NCBI GenBank assembly: GCA_025200525.1
Contig: CM045763.1
Location: 88,378,131 to 88,442,130 of the forward strand
Reading direction: 5' to 3'
DNA: 64,000 nucleotides
Source: Camellia lanceoleosa
Lineage: Eukaryota; Streptophyta; Magnoliopsida; Ericales; Theaceae
The position numbers were made by a program, and so were the translations under genes. Shown one piece after another: positions 23,641 to 34,850 of this stretch. Below the pieces are notes generated by a model that saw only the letters and a program-made list of their open reading frames with translations, was not told the DNA's origin and did no database searches. Position 1 is the stretch's first letter. The number at the start of each line of letters is the position of its first letter.

Positions 23641-24395
23641 ACAAAGATGTATTCGCCTGGACCTATTTAGACATGCCGGGTATTGACCCATCCTTTATAA
23701 CCCATCGCCTCAGCATCGAACCTCATTTCTGACCCTACCGCCAGAAGCAGCGCATCTTCCATCCGGAGCGCAATACTCTTATTGCAGCAGAGGTTGACAA
23801 GCTCCTTGAGGCCCAATTCATCATAAACGTAGACTACCCTAAATGGTTGTCAAACGTGGTCCTAGTCCGCAAAAACAACGGCAAATGGCGACTTTGTGTC
23901 GATTACTCCGACCTGAACCGAGCTTGCCCCAAGGACAGCTACCCTCTTCCCCGCATCGATCTGCTGGTCGACGCCACAGCCGGTCATCAGATGCTCAGCT
24001 TCATGGATGCTTTTTCTGGATACAACCAAATCTTGATGTACCCGTCCGACCAAGAACATACCTCCTTCATTACCGATTGAGGTACTTACCATTACCGCGT
24101 GATGTCGTTCGGACTAAAGAATGCTGGGGCCACCTACCAACGGCTAGTCAATGCCGTTTTCCAACACCAAATAGGTTGGAACATGGAAGTATACGTCGAC
24201 GACATGCTGGTTAAGAGCAAACTCTCCATTGATCATCTGACTGACCTCTGAGAAACCTTCGCCACCCTCCGCAAGTACCAAATGAAGCTCAACCCAGAGA
24301 AGTGCGCCTTCGGCATAGGATCTGGAAAGTTTTTGGGTTTTATGGTCAGCTAGCGTGGCATTGAAGCTAACCCCGAGAAGATCAAGGCCTTGATT
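23641..24395 (+). pseudogene. Reverse transcriptase of the second Tat-type element
   Basis: Motifs in order: DVFAWTYLDMPGIDPSFITH, NVVLVRKNNGKWRLCVDYSD, CPKDSYPLPRIDLLVD, MLSFMDAFSGYNQI, VMSFGLKNAGATYQRLVN, the catalytic YVDD (about 24193-24204) and LNPEKCAFGIGSGKFLGFMV. Stops occur near 23729, 24077, 24248 and 24349, each where this family has Gln, Arg or Trp codons. The frame is otherwise kept. Confidence 0.92.
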
Positions 24396-25460
24396 GAAAT
24401 GCAGTCACCCAGAAAGGTCAAAGAGGTTCAAAGACTCACCGACCGAGTGGTGGCCCTCAACCGCTTCATTTCCTGCGCAACAGATAAGTGCTTACCATTT
24501 TTCAAAGTCCTTCGGCATACTTTTGAATGGACAACCAAATCCGAAGAGGCTTTTCAGCAGTTAAAGCAATGCATGGCCAACCCTCTCCTCCTTTCACAGG
24601 CAGTTACGGGCGAGCCCCTTTTCCTCTATCTAGCAGTGTCAAGCACCGTAGTCAGCGCAGCTCTGATCAAGGAAGACGGCTCAGTCCAACGGCCGGTCTA
24701 CTACATCAGTCGAGCTCTCAGGGGAGCGGAACAGAATTACCCATTGCTAGAAAAATTGTCCCTGGCCTTGGTCACTGCCTCCAGACGACTTCGTCCTTAC
24801 TTCCAAGCCCATTCCATAGTGGTCCTCACCGACCAACCCCTGAAGAAGGTCATGCAGCAACTAGAACTTTCTGGCCGACTTATGCAGTGGTCAGTAGAAC
24901 TCAGCCAGTTTGATATCTCCTACCGCCCTCGCATAGCAATAAAGGGACAGGCCATAGCCGACTTCATCCTAGAATTCACCAACCCTACCCCAACTACTGC
25001 CTCTCCACCCCCACTAACTCCTGCCGAGCCAGAAGACCCCCATTCTTGGACTCTCAACGTCGACAGGTCATCCCGTAGGGAAGGTAGTGGGGCTGGCCTC
25101 ATCCTCACCTCCCTGAGGGTGGCTATTTCAAATGTGCTCTCCGCCTCTTGTTTGATGCCAGCAACAATGAGGCCGAATATGAGGCCTTGATAGTAGGACT
25201 CCGCCTTGCCAAGGACATCGGTGTCAGCCATATTCGGGTGTTCAGTGACTTCCAGCTCATCGTCGGCTAGATCACGGGGGAATTCGACGCCAAGGAAGAC
25301 ACAATGCGGGCTTACAGGGATTTGGCACTGCCTCTTGTTCGCCTCTTCAATACCTTCCACATCAAGCACATACCTCGGGCGAAAAACTCTAAGGCAGACG
25401 AGATGGCTCAGCTGGTCTCTGCAGACCAGCCCAACCTCAGCCATGGAGTTCGCCTCGAAT
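24396..25460 (+). pseudogene. RNase H plus archaeal-type RNase H of the second Tat-type element
   Basis: The first domain follows RT, with FEWTTKSEEAFQQLKQ, LSSTVVSAALI-like sequence, VQRPVYYISRALRGAEQNYP and VVLTDQPLKKVMQQLELSGR. The second starts with WTLNVDRSS at about 25050 in place of the usual WxLxVDGSS, meaning the Gly is Arg. It continues after a frameshift near 25130 with ASNNEAEYEALIVGLRLAKD, IRVFSDFQLIVG and YRDLALPLVRLFNTFHIKHI. Dual RNase H domains mark the Tat lineage. Confidence 0.86.
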
Positions 25461-25579
25461 ACCTAGCCCACCCGGCCATCTCGCCCGACCTACAAGAAGT
25501 GCAGTTCCTCCAAAATGAACCCATCCCCTGGGCATCCGACATCATCCTATTTTTGACAACAAGAGAACTCCCAGATGAC

Positions 25580-26763
25580 TAATAGCAGGCCGCCAAGGTC
25601 AGGGCTCGGTCGTCCAACTACGTTCTAGTCAGTGGCGTCTTGTACAAACATGGCTTTTCACGACCATATCTGCGATGCCTCAACTCGGCCCAAGTAACCT
25701 ATGTAATGCAAGAAATCCATGAGGGAATTTGTGGCAATCATTCAGGCGGCAAGTCTTTAGCCCACAAAATACTCCGTACTGGTTATTTCTGGCCGACTCT
25801 CAATTAAGATGCCACTGATTTTGTGTTCAAATGCGACAAGTGTCAGCGTTTTGCCAACATCCCCCATGCTCCTCCCACTGAGCTGATCACACTCTGCAGC
25901 CCCTATCCATTCCCCAAATGGGGGATCGACCTGGTTGGTCCACTTCCCATTGGCCGAGGCCAGACCAAGTTCGCGATTGTCGCCATTGATTACTTCACCA
26001 AGTGGGTAGAGGCAGAACCCCTCGCGACCATCACCGAGCGGAACACAACCAAATTCATCTAGCAATCGATTGTTTGCAGATTTGGCGTCCCTCAGGCCAT
26101 TGTCTCCGACAACGGCAAACAATTTGACAACGCCAAGTACAGGAAGTTCTACGCTGACCTCCAAATTCAACCATGTTTCTCTTTCCCCAGTCATCCCCAG
26201 GCCAACGGCCAAGTTGAGGTCACCAACTGTTCTCTCCTGAAGATCATCAAGACTAAGCTTGAAGCTGCTAAGGGACTTTGGGTTGAGGAACTACCGAATG
26301 TGCTATGGGCTTACCGCACCACCGCTCGGACTCCCACTGGGGAAACCCCTTTTCGTCTAACATATGGCGCCGAGGCCGTTATTCCGGTGGAAATCGGTCT
26401 GCCTACCCCCAGGGTTTTACATCCAAATCCAGCACTCACCAAAGAATTCCATCGGGCAAACCTAGACCTAATTGAAGAACTCAGGGAGACCACTGCTGTC
26501 AGATTGGCCTCATACCAATAGAAAATGAGAACACATTTCAACCGCAAAGTCCGACCAAGGGAGTTTGTTGTTGGGGACGTAATCTTGAGAGAAGCAACCC
26601 TTGCTACCAAGAATCCGACTGAGGGTAAATTGGTAGCCAAACGGGAAGGACCTTATATTGTGAAATTCAGACCACGCCCTGGCACTTACCGACTTCAGGA
26701 TATGGAAGGTTGAGACCTCCCGCACCCCTGGAATGCCGAACACTTGAAACGTTACTTTCAATA
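25580..26763 (+). pseudogene. Integrase of the second Tat-type element
   Basis: The zinc-binding part has EIHEGICGNHSGGKSLAHKI and KCDKC. The core follows with KWGIDLVGPLPI (Asp), AIVSDNGKQFDN (Asp) and HPQANGQVEVTNCSLLKIIK (Glu), then LWAYRTTARTPTGETPFRL. The C-terminal block is GKLVAKREGPYIVKFR with the closing WNAEHLKRYFQ. Stops are at 25804, 26060, 26519 and 26711. No chromodomain follows, as expected for Tat. Confidence 0.92.
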
Positions 26764-26925
26764 AACTACTACTTTTGTGTTGCTCAATTATTGTATTTTC
26801 TTTTCGGAAAGTCACACACTTGAACATTCTTGTCATCCTTTTTGTGCAATGTAACTTTTTGACATTTATATATATCTCAGTCATCTATATGGTGTCTTAA
26901 TGACGTTTTGGTTCCAGTAACTAAA

Positions 26926-27320
26926 AGCCTCAGCCAGATTGAGCACTAACAGCCTTAGCCAGACTGAGCACTAAAAGCCTCGTCCAGACCGAGCACTCAA
27001 AGCCTCAGCCAGACTGAGCACTAACAGCCTCAGCCAGACTAAGCACAAAAAGCCTCAGCCAGACTGAGCACTAAAAGCCTCGTCCAGACCGAGCACTCAA
27101 AGCCTCAGCCAGACTGAGCACTAAAGCCTCAGCTAGACTGAGCACTAAAGCCTCAGCCAGACTGAGCACTAAAAGCCTCATCCAGACTGAGCACTCAAAG
27201 CCTCAACCAGATCGAAAGCACTAAAGTCTCGCCCGCATCGAAAGCACTCAAAGCCTCGGCCAGATCGAAAGATCGACAAATTTCAGCCAGATTGAGCACT
27301 AAAAGCCTCAACCAGACTGA
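26926..27320 (+). repeat. AGCCTCAGCCAGACTGAGCA minisatellite in the tail of the second Tat-type element
   Basis: About fourteen tandem copies of a 25-28 base unit, AGCCTCAGCCAGACTGAGCA plus CTAAA or CTCAA. Sub-variants with GTCCAGACCGAGCACT alternate with the main form. Arrays between integrase and the 3' LTR are known in Tat elements. Confidence 0.9.
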
Positions 27321-27710
27321 GTACAAAAGTCCTAGCCAGACACAGCTCGACGCACTCGGCCAGACCGATCCCCACCTAGACCAAGCATTACAAGTCCCGA
27401 CCAGACTGAATGCCACCATTGCTGGTCCAGAGTGAGTTACGTGCAACTTTAATTCCAGGTCCAAACTGAGATAATCCTATTGTCAATGAAATTTCCTAAT
27501 TATGGCGTTAGTAGGACACTCAGTCACACTTTGACGCTTAGTCACAATTCCAGGCCAAAGTTTTTATACCACTCTTTACTTAGTCAAATACCAAAGATGT
27601 CCTCACGTGTTTCATTTACTAATCAGATTATTTCCTCCACCATCTAGCGTAACTCCAATAAACCACTCTCATCCATGGAGTTTTTATACAAGTCCCATTT
27701 CACCAGATTA

Positions 27711-27833
27711 TGCATTAAGGAGTTCTCTACTTTACTTTGCATTGAATTTTTTATACAAGTCCAATTTTACTCTGCATTAAGGACTTCTTTACTTTACTTT
27801 GCATTGAATTTTTATACAAGTCTAATTTCACAC
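27711..27833 (+). repeat. 62-bp tandem duplication before the 3' LTR
   Basis: The unit TGCATTAAGG...ACAAGTC occurs at 27711 and again at 27773. Confidence 0.8.
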
Positions 27834-27981
27834 TGATTTACATACAAGCACAAGCAACCGACTGAAAACATAAATGAAGTTTTATTCATTTAAAAATGTG
27901 TACACAAGTTCATTACATCAATTCAAAAAAAAAAAAAAACAAAGAAGGGCTCTTCTTCATCTTCCCACAGACGACGCCAAC

Positions 27982-28571
27982 TGATAATGCAGTTCGTTCC
28001 CAGTGGATGGACTGGACCGATCCAAGCTCCTCAAGCCCACGTCCGAGTGGCGAAGCCCACTAGATGACTTGCAAGTAAGTTCAATGGGGAACGGGGTATT
28101 CCCCCAGTGAACCCTTCGACGGGCAAGTTGGCAAGCAGGGAGAAGAGATAAAGTGTGTAGAGAGAGATTGGAGATAGAAAGCCTAACCTTCTTCTTGTCT
28201 TCGAAGCTTGCTTATATCCTTCGGTAATCATTTCACTGTCCCTTCCGACGTGCCCACATCACCCAAAGCCTGTGCTGTAGCTTACCTTGTTCAGGGTAAG
28301 GGGGCGCTATTCCGACAGGGAGGTGTTGTCGTAATAAATGCTGTGATGGGCTGCATTAATGGTGATGTGTTGTGGCAATAACTTTGTAGATCTTTGTCTG
28401 TTGATGTGGCCTGTCTTACACCTGCCATATGTCCGAATGTCATTGGCCCTTCACGCCCAGTTGGCCTCCAACTGTCCTGGATTTTACCAACCGGGTTATG
28501 CAATGGGCTCCAAATGGTGGGCTTGGGGTTGTTCACTGTGGGCTGTAGCCTTTGTAGGCCTATCCATGTTA
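27982..28571 (+). repeat. 3' LTR of the second Tat-type element
   Basis: Begins TGATAATGCAGTT and ends CCATGTTA; the terminal CA has become TA. GGTTC follows as the target duplication. Confidence 0.94.
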
Positions 28572-28576
28572 GGTTC

Positions 28577-28612
28577 GTAATCCAAAGGTTGATAGTTTGC
28601 AAAAGCTTCCAT
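28577..28612 (-). pseudogene. Antisense gene 1 of the Tat element, first block with start codon
   Basis: The minus-strand ATG at 28612 opens MEAFANYQPLDYE and runs into the target duplication. The frame continues at 19848 after the second Tat element. With the blocks at 19848-19389 and 14094-13508 it gives 1083 bases, exactly 361 codons with the stop. The start lies about 310 bases from the 3' LTR, so a promoter would sit in that gap or the LTR. Product unknown. Confidence 0.7.
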
Positions 28613-28908
28613 GACTTGAATATAGGGAGATGGATAGGAGTGGCTAATAAATGTATTAAAATTCTTTCAAGGGCAAACATTATTATCTAACAACTCCTCG
28701 TATGCTCAATCTATGTCGAAACAAGTTTGTTTGGCTATGCGAGCTGTATCAGACCTTTCAAATGCTCAAATAATGGAAATGTTCAAGGTGTGGGAAAGAA
28801 TTTAATGTAGGCGGTTGCAGTTCTAAGAAGATGTGAAACTCATGCATGTCCTAGGACGTGGGTGAAGTTTTTTGATCCACTAATATCACCAAGTATTGGG
28901 TATATTAG

Positions 28909-28920
28909 TGCGGGGGGTAA
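28909..28920 (+). other. Polypurine tract of the outer Tat element
   Basis: TGCGGGGGGTAA directly precedes the 3' LTR start TGATGGCTG at 28921. Confidence 0.6.
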
Positions 28921-29244
28921 TGATGGCTGTATAAATTGTATAATCCAATCACGATTCAACACGTGGCATGAGAAGGGCAATTTAGGAAAGTAATATAATC
29001 ACCAACCATAATCAGACACGTGTTAACCCATACTGATAATAATGGGTCTGCGTAGCATTGGAATGATCGAGGGATATAAGGAGATGTGGCCTAACGGTTA
29101 CTCACAAGGTTCAAATTCAAAATCAGAAGGGAAGCTTAACTGCAAACATGGCGTAGTAGAGCTAACTGTGAGAGAACATGATCAGCGATCATGAAGGGAG
29201 GTTTCGACGGCTAGAAGTCTATTTCGACGGTTATTATTAAAAAG

Positions 29245-29252
29245 TATAAATA
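29245..29252 (+). promoter_or_regulatory. TATA box in the 3' LTR of the outer Tat element
   Basis: TATAAATA, with transcription expected to start about 25-35 bases later, near 29280. That places the R region inside the part matching 1-414. Confidence 0.65.
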
Positions 29253-30636
29253 GCAGAGAAGGCCCCAAAAAGAAGGACCCAGATTCATATCCAAAAACCA
29301 GTTTTTATCTACTTTATTTTCCTTCCAGTTTTTACATTTCTTGTTCTTTACATTTCTGTACTTCAAATTCCTGTATTGCACTTTATTCATAGGAGTAGTT
29401 TTGAATAGCTTGTTGCTGTAAACCTCTACGAGACTAGATCAAATCATTGTAAGTTTTCATTTAACTTAATGAAATGCTGCAATTGTTTTTCATTTAATTG
29501 TTGTTTACTAAATTCTCCTAAACAGGCCACCAGTAAAAGTTCTCTTCATTGAGGCTGAAAGAACTGAAATACAATCGTTTAATAATTGGTTGGCAATTAA
29601 TTGTAGAAACCCCATTTTTGACCGATCTTAAGACTCAAACGTCGTCGTTTAAGCGCTCGGTGATTGTGCATGTTTGTGCTCGTTTCGAGTTTCCGGGGTT
29701 TTCAGCTGAGTGCCTTGCCTCCGAGCCTCTGAACTCTTTGTGTTTTGGCTTGGTTTGTAGACCATGCCTTGTTTTCCCTTGCCTGGAGGGAGAGAGAGGT
29801 CTGTAGACCACTTTTCCTTCTTGTAGGCTAGTTTCCCGTTTTTGGAGCCTTTGGCCGAGTGCCTTTTCTTGCTTCTCTTTTGGTTTGGTTTTGAACCAAA
29901 CCTTGTTTTCCCTTCCCTGGAGGGAGAGAGAGGTTTTGTAGACCACTTTTTCCTCCTGTAGACTAGTTTTCAGTTTCCGGAGCCTTCGGTCGCGCGCCTT
30001 GTCTCGGGACCGCTTAACGTTCTCCTCTTGGCCTAGTTTTCGAACCATGCCTTGTCGCCTTGGTCTAGAGGGACACTGAGGTCTGGGAGATCACGTTTTG
30101 AGGTCGTAGATCACTTTTCCCTCGTAGACCACTTTTGGTGCCCGTAGACTAGTTTTCGAGGCTTCCAGCTGTGCGCTTCAACCCCCGGACTCTTGTCTTG
30201 CATCCTTTTTGGTTTGTTTTTGGCACAAACCTTGTTTTCCTTTCTTGGAGGGTGGAATAAGGGTGGGAGACCAGTTTCTCTCCTTGAAAATCATTTTTCT
30301 TCCCCGCCAGCCAGTTTTCTTCCCTGTAGACCACCAAAAGTGGTCTACAAGTGGTTTGCAGCTGGAAAAAGTGGTCTCCCACCATGCCACCACCTTTCTT
30401 TCCTGGTGCAGATCACCTTTCCCCCCTGGTCGACCACTTTTCTTTCTGGGAGACCACTTTACTAGTCGGCTGACCAGTGTAAGTAGCTGGCCAACCACTT
30501 CAAGTGGTCGGCAACTTTCTTGCATCTTTTTGAAGATATTTTGGTGCCAGCTGTAACAGCTAGAAAGCACAAAAACCATTATGGAGGGATGGCTTGGAGC
30601 TCTTAGCTTCCTCAACAAGCTTGTTGCATGCTTTTC

Positions 30637-30644
30637 TATAAAAG
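30637..30644 (+). promoter_or_regulatory. TATA box of block B
   Basis: TATAAAAG followed by GGGAGACCC. A transcript would start near 30670. It supports reading the block as an LTR with U3 to the left. Confidence 0.65.
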
Positions 30645-31126
30645 GGAGACCCTTCATCCCTTCTCCAGGTTCAGAAAAAGTTGCTTGAGATATACATATA
30701 CCATCTATCTTTATATTGCTCTTCCTCTTCTTATTTGTGCTTGAAAGTGCTTATTCTTCACACTTTTGCACACAAACACATAGTGAAACACTATACTCTT
30801 GGAGCTGAGGCACCTTGGAGTTGTTTTTGGTGTTTTTGGATTGGTTTGAGCTCAGAAAGGTTGCTGAAGTTGCTGCTTTGAAGTGGTTCTACAAGGATAA
30901 GCTCCTAACCCCTTAAACCTTGGTTTTTGTTTAAGCTTTTGGTCCTATTTGTATGCTGATTTAGGCCTAACTTTTAACTACAAAAAGTTTTGATTTCAAG
31001 TGCTTGAAATGTTTGTTTAAGGCCTTGTTGGTGTTGGGGGTGGCCTACCCCCTCTTGTGCCTTGTTTGGGCTTGTTTTTGTGCTATCCTTTTAAGCTATT
31101 GGGACCACCTCTTTTTGGCCTTCTCA

Positions 31127-31157
31127 CCACTGAAACTCAGAGGAATTTCAGCAGTGG
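31127..31157 (+). repeat. Hairpin in block B matching that of block A
   Basis: CCACTGAAACTC pairs with GAATTTCAGCAGTGG, with one bulge. Outer flanks TTGGGACC (about 31098) and GGTCCCAA (about 31172) also pair, making a larger stem. Confidence 0.75.
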
Positions 31158-31181
31158 AAAGTGTGTTTTGAGGTCCCAAAT

Positions 31182-31204
31182 AGGAGGGGGTCATCCCCTC
31201 TCCT
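31182..31204 (+). repeat. Second hairpin in block B (TCAT loop)
   Basis: AGGAGGGGG, loop TCAT, CCCCTCTCCT; the same position and loop as 15472-15494 in block A. Confidence 0.8.
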
Positions 31205-34200
31205 TGTATCTTGAATGCTTGCCTTATTAGCCTCACGTCTGAGCATGGTTTTCTAGCATATGTTGGCTTGTTCTCAACTTGTTGTTGGTGTTATTTTGAC
31301 ATGGCATACCTCTGTTTTAGCTTGGTTGAGTCACCACTTGCATGCATTCTACACTTGTAGTGTAATCTTGCATGCTAGCTTAACATGCATCATGCTTTTG
31401 GACCATCATTTTAGCATGGTTTGGCTCAACTCCAAGAAGCTTTTGTTCATGTTTTACCATGCCTAAGGTCTGATTTATGTTATTTTGGTCATGCATGCCT
31501 TGCTTTGTATAGTTATAATTCATTCATGCTCACTAGCTTTGAGTTTCCAAGCCACTAGCATGCATTGCTTGGGTTATTCACATGATTTGGAATCATTTGA
31601 TATATGATTTCAAAGCATGTTTCATGGCCATACACTTACATGTGTCACTTATTCAATGCTTTGGAGAGTTTATGCTTTATGCCTTAAATACGAGCAATTG
31701 TGTATGCCACCTTGCCTAGGCTTTTGGACCACCATTTCAGTGTGTTTTGGGTCTTTTTTTGCCATGATACAACTCTGTTTTTGGTTGGTTAGAGCATCCC
31801 TCATTTGCTTCTTACACTCGTAGTGTAACTCCTCTTTGCTAGCCTTGCATGCCTAATGAGTAAGCTTATCATTCTAGCATGTGTTGACTTGGTATTAGCC
31901 CATTTGTGGTGTTATTTTGACATGCCATAACTCTAATTTTTGTTGGTGAAGCCATCCCATGCTTGGTTTTGGTAGATGTAATGTAATCATCCATATTGGC
32001 CTTGCATATTCCATGCTTCATGCCTTCATGCTAGCTTGTTTTGGTTCTGATCCATACATGTTTTAGCATCATTTTGACATGCTCTAGGACTGTTTTGGGT
32101 TGCTTTGGTCATATGCTTCATGTATTGCATAGCTATAGTGCAAGTGCCTATGCTAGTTTCAAGCTTTGAGCCTCCTAGCATGCTTCATTTGTAACATGTG
32201 CATGATTTGGCATCATCTACCATGTTATTTCAGAGCATATAGCATTGCCATGTTCTCACTTCTTTCACTTTTTGAGTGCTTTTAAGAGTTGTGCATTATT
32301 GCCTTATTTGTTGCCTAACTTGTATGCATGCATCTTAGACTTTTGAGCTCCCATTTGAGCACGTTTTGGTCTTTGTTTTGACCTATTTGAGCTCTGTCTA
32401 TGGCTAGTTCATTCATTTGTGCCATATATTACATGCCTCTTGTGTAGTCCTCCTTGGTAGCTTTGTGCCTTAAGGACCCTAGCATGCAATGCTTATGTTG
32501 TTTGGATGATTTGGCATCATTTCACATGATATTTCAAAGCATTTATTGTTGTCACACTTCCATGTTTGTCACTCATTGAGCACTTTTGAGAGTTGTGCTC
32601 TTATGCTTAATTGGTGAGTCAATGCATGAGCACGCATTTTCTAGCCTTTCATGCCATCTTTTAAGTGTGTTTTGGCCACTGTTTTGGGCATGATTGAGGT
32701 CTGTCCATATTCGATTTAAGTTCATTGAGCATGTGGTTTGAATGTTGTTGCATGCTTGTTGCATTGCATTGTATTTCCATGTTGTTGCTTTGCATTGTGT
32801 TTGGATAGGGTGTTAATCCAAACACGAGAAACGAGGGACGTTTAATACTTGAAGTGATGAAACGTGTCTCATTTCTCGGTCGCCGACCCTCTTAATCATG
32901 CATGATAGAGGTTAAGGCTTTTATTTGTTACTTGTGCATTCATTGAAATTGAATTGTGCAACCTTGGCTTCTCGGCCATCGTGCATTGTGATGCTCAGTT
33001 GGTGGCCCGAGAGTGGAGTACCACACTCCCTTGAGCTTAAGATATGATAGGGAGGGTGATTGTACACACATATCTTGCAAATACATTGCCATGCCCCTTT
33101 TTGTTCTCTATTGCAGCAAACTGGAGAAGTGCAGCATTTTCTGGTCGACAGACCAGTAAAAGTGGCTGGCTGACCACTTTTTCTGGTCTGCAGCAAAGGT
33201 AAGTGGTCGGCAGGTGGTTGGCAACATCAACAAGTGGTCGGCAGCCCTCCTGGAGGTTCCTATGGTGAAGCAAAAGCTATTTGGAGCTTTGTAAGTGTTC
33301 TGAGAGCAATTGCAAACAGAGGCAAGTTGGGGCATCGTGATGGATTTCCGAATGAGGCGACCAAGCATGCATGCGCTTCTCGCTCCAAGGCCCCTTATAT
33401 TTGCTTTACTTAGTTGCTTTACTTAAGCTAGCTAATGCATTGGTTTTTGTACTTAAGCAGTTAATGCATTTAGCTACTCATTTGTATTTAATTAGCTAGT
33501 GTAGTTAGTTAATTAGCTTCATTTTGTAATAAGTAGTTAACTTGTTAGTTAATTTTTTTGTAACAATTAGTTTAATTAGCTTAGATTAGCTAGTTAGCTT
33601 ATTATTCGGATCCTCCGTCGAGAGGGCACAATTTTGTAATAAGCGTGCGTGTGTGTGTGATACATGTTTTTCAAGCCCCATTTCTTTCTCCCTTTTACTT
33701 ATCTGCTTTTAGTGGTTAGTTTTAGGGCATATTTCAATTTAGCATACTTATGCTTGCATGTGTGCATCATTCATCTGTTTTGCATGCACCAGGCTCAGCG
33801 CATCATACAAACTACATTGTATTTCAATACCAATTTGAATACATGCCATCAAGTTGTATTCACATGACATCTTAGAATAGCCGAGCCTATCTTAGCTGTA
33901 TTTTTGCATGTGTTGCATTAGGCATTATTGATATAGCTAGGATCTTGCATTGATTACTAACTAGCTTCTTTTTTGGCTCGGAGTACACTATAAGTGTTTA
34001 TGCTTTAGCATCCTTGCATGTATGTAAGTGACTGTCATGATAGCATGCTTGCCATGAGGCTATTTGCTTAACTGATATAACTGTATGAATGCCTGTGGGT
34101 GAATGTTGGATTGTTTGAATTGGAACAATTTATCAAAATGCGAGTTTTAAGCTCACTTGAGAGTGGCAAAATCATGTTTTCCTAAGCCCACTTGAGGGTG

Positions 34201-34850
34201 GCAAAATCCGCGACTTAACCTACTTGCGAGTAGCATTTTCAAACCACTTTAAAAAATAAACGAACATGAGATGTTTTGTTCCAAATCGAGTGATCTAGTC
34301 TATACTTGTATGCTGTGCGTATCACATAGTAAACTAGTTAATAACCGAAATAAGAACACATGTGTTTTCAAAAACAACATATCATGTTAGTAAAGGCCGA
34401 TCTTTGATCGGGCGAGCGGGGGTGCTCATTTCAGGACCTTCCCCTCTCATACCCAAGTTCCCGAGCCGAGACAACTTTGGTGATGACGGACACGTGGCCT
34501 TAGGCACGAATCAGAGTTTCCTAAATTTTTCCAAAATAAAACATTTAGGTGGCAACTCTGAAATCTGGCAAAGCAGTCCATGTTTGGCGCTTTTTGATTA
34601 AAATCGATTTTCCAAAACGATTTGCCGGATTTGGACTTTTTGGTGATTTATCAGTCTCACATTGCACTTTGTGAGATTAGATGCAGAACTTTGACATAAG
34701 TCCAAATTGTAGTAGCTAAGAACAACGATTCACGCCCTCGCACGCGAAGCGGAGTTCCGGATGGTCTACATTAATCTTTCTGTAAGGACTGTTTGATCCT
34801 TATTAGCAGGCTTAAAATTACAATATTAACTTTTAAAAGTAAAAAAAGCA

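Larger units (their letters stand above)
19849..28571 (+). mobile_element. Second Ty3/gypsy Tat-type LTR retrotransposon, complete in structure
   Basis: Two 590-bp LTRs (19849-20438 and 27982-28571) and the 5-bp target duplication GGTTC (19844-19848 and 28572-28576) bound the element. Its inside holds gag, protease, RT, two RNase H domains and integrase in the usual gypsy order, followed by a long tail with minisatellites. It lies inside antisense gene 1 of the outer element. By eye about 18 of the first 230 LTR bases differ, so it is old. Base use is richer in C (CC-rich coding) than the outer element. I saw no standard primer site after the 5' LTR. Confidence 0.94.
29602..34770 (+). mobile_element. 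Block B: 5.2-kb non-coding element, probable solo LTR of an Ogre-type family
   Basis: It begins TGTAGAAACCCC and ends GGTCTACA, giving inverted ends TGTAGA/TCTACA, with TTAAT on both sides (29597-29601 and 34771-34775). That is the signature of an LTR integrated alone after recombination. It shares layout and sequence with blocks A and C. A TATA box lies about 1 kb in, and no coding pattern was seen. Ogre-type elements have LTRs of this size; assignment to Ogre is inference. Confidence 0.8.
1..34850 (+). mobile_element. Ty3/gypsy Tat-type LTR retrotransposon, 5' end outside window, carrying four nested insertions
   Basis: Positions 1-414 match the end of the LTR that starts at 28921, so both belong to one element whose first LTR part lies left of the window. 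Sense-strand order is PBS, gag, protease, RT, RNase H, a second RNase H-like domain and integrase, as in Ty3/gypsy. The second RNase H domain, the long 3' region and genes on the opposite strand are known for the Tat lineage (Ogre, Retand, Grande, RIRE2). It is dead: frames are broken and four elements sit in it, at 5391-5997, 14095-19383, 19849-28571 and 29602-34770. Each insert has a matching 5-bp target duplication. Without them the visible part is about 15 kb. Confidence 0.9.
28921..34850 (+). repeat. 3' LTR of the outer Tat element, split by block B
   Basis: Parts 28921-29601 and 34776-34850 make about 756 bp. The start is set by the purine tract and TG, the end by alignment with 1-414. 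Block B is inserted at 29602-34770, with TTAAT on both sides. The element's own target duplication would start at 34851, but its partner lies outside the window. Confidence 0.85.
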
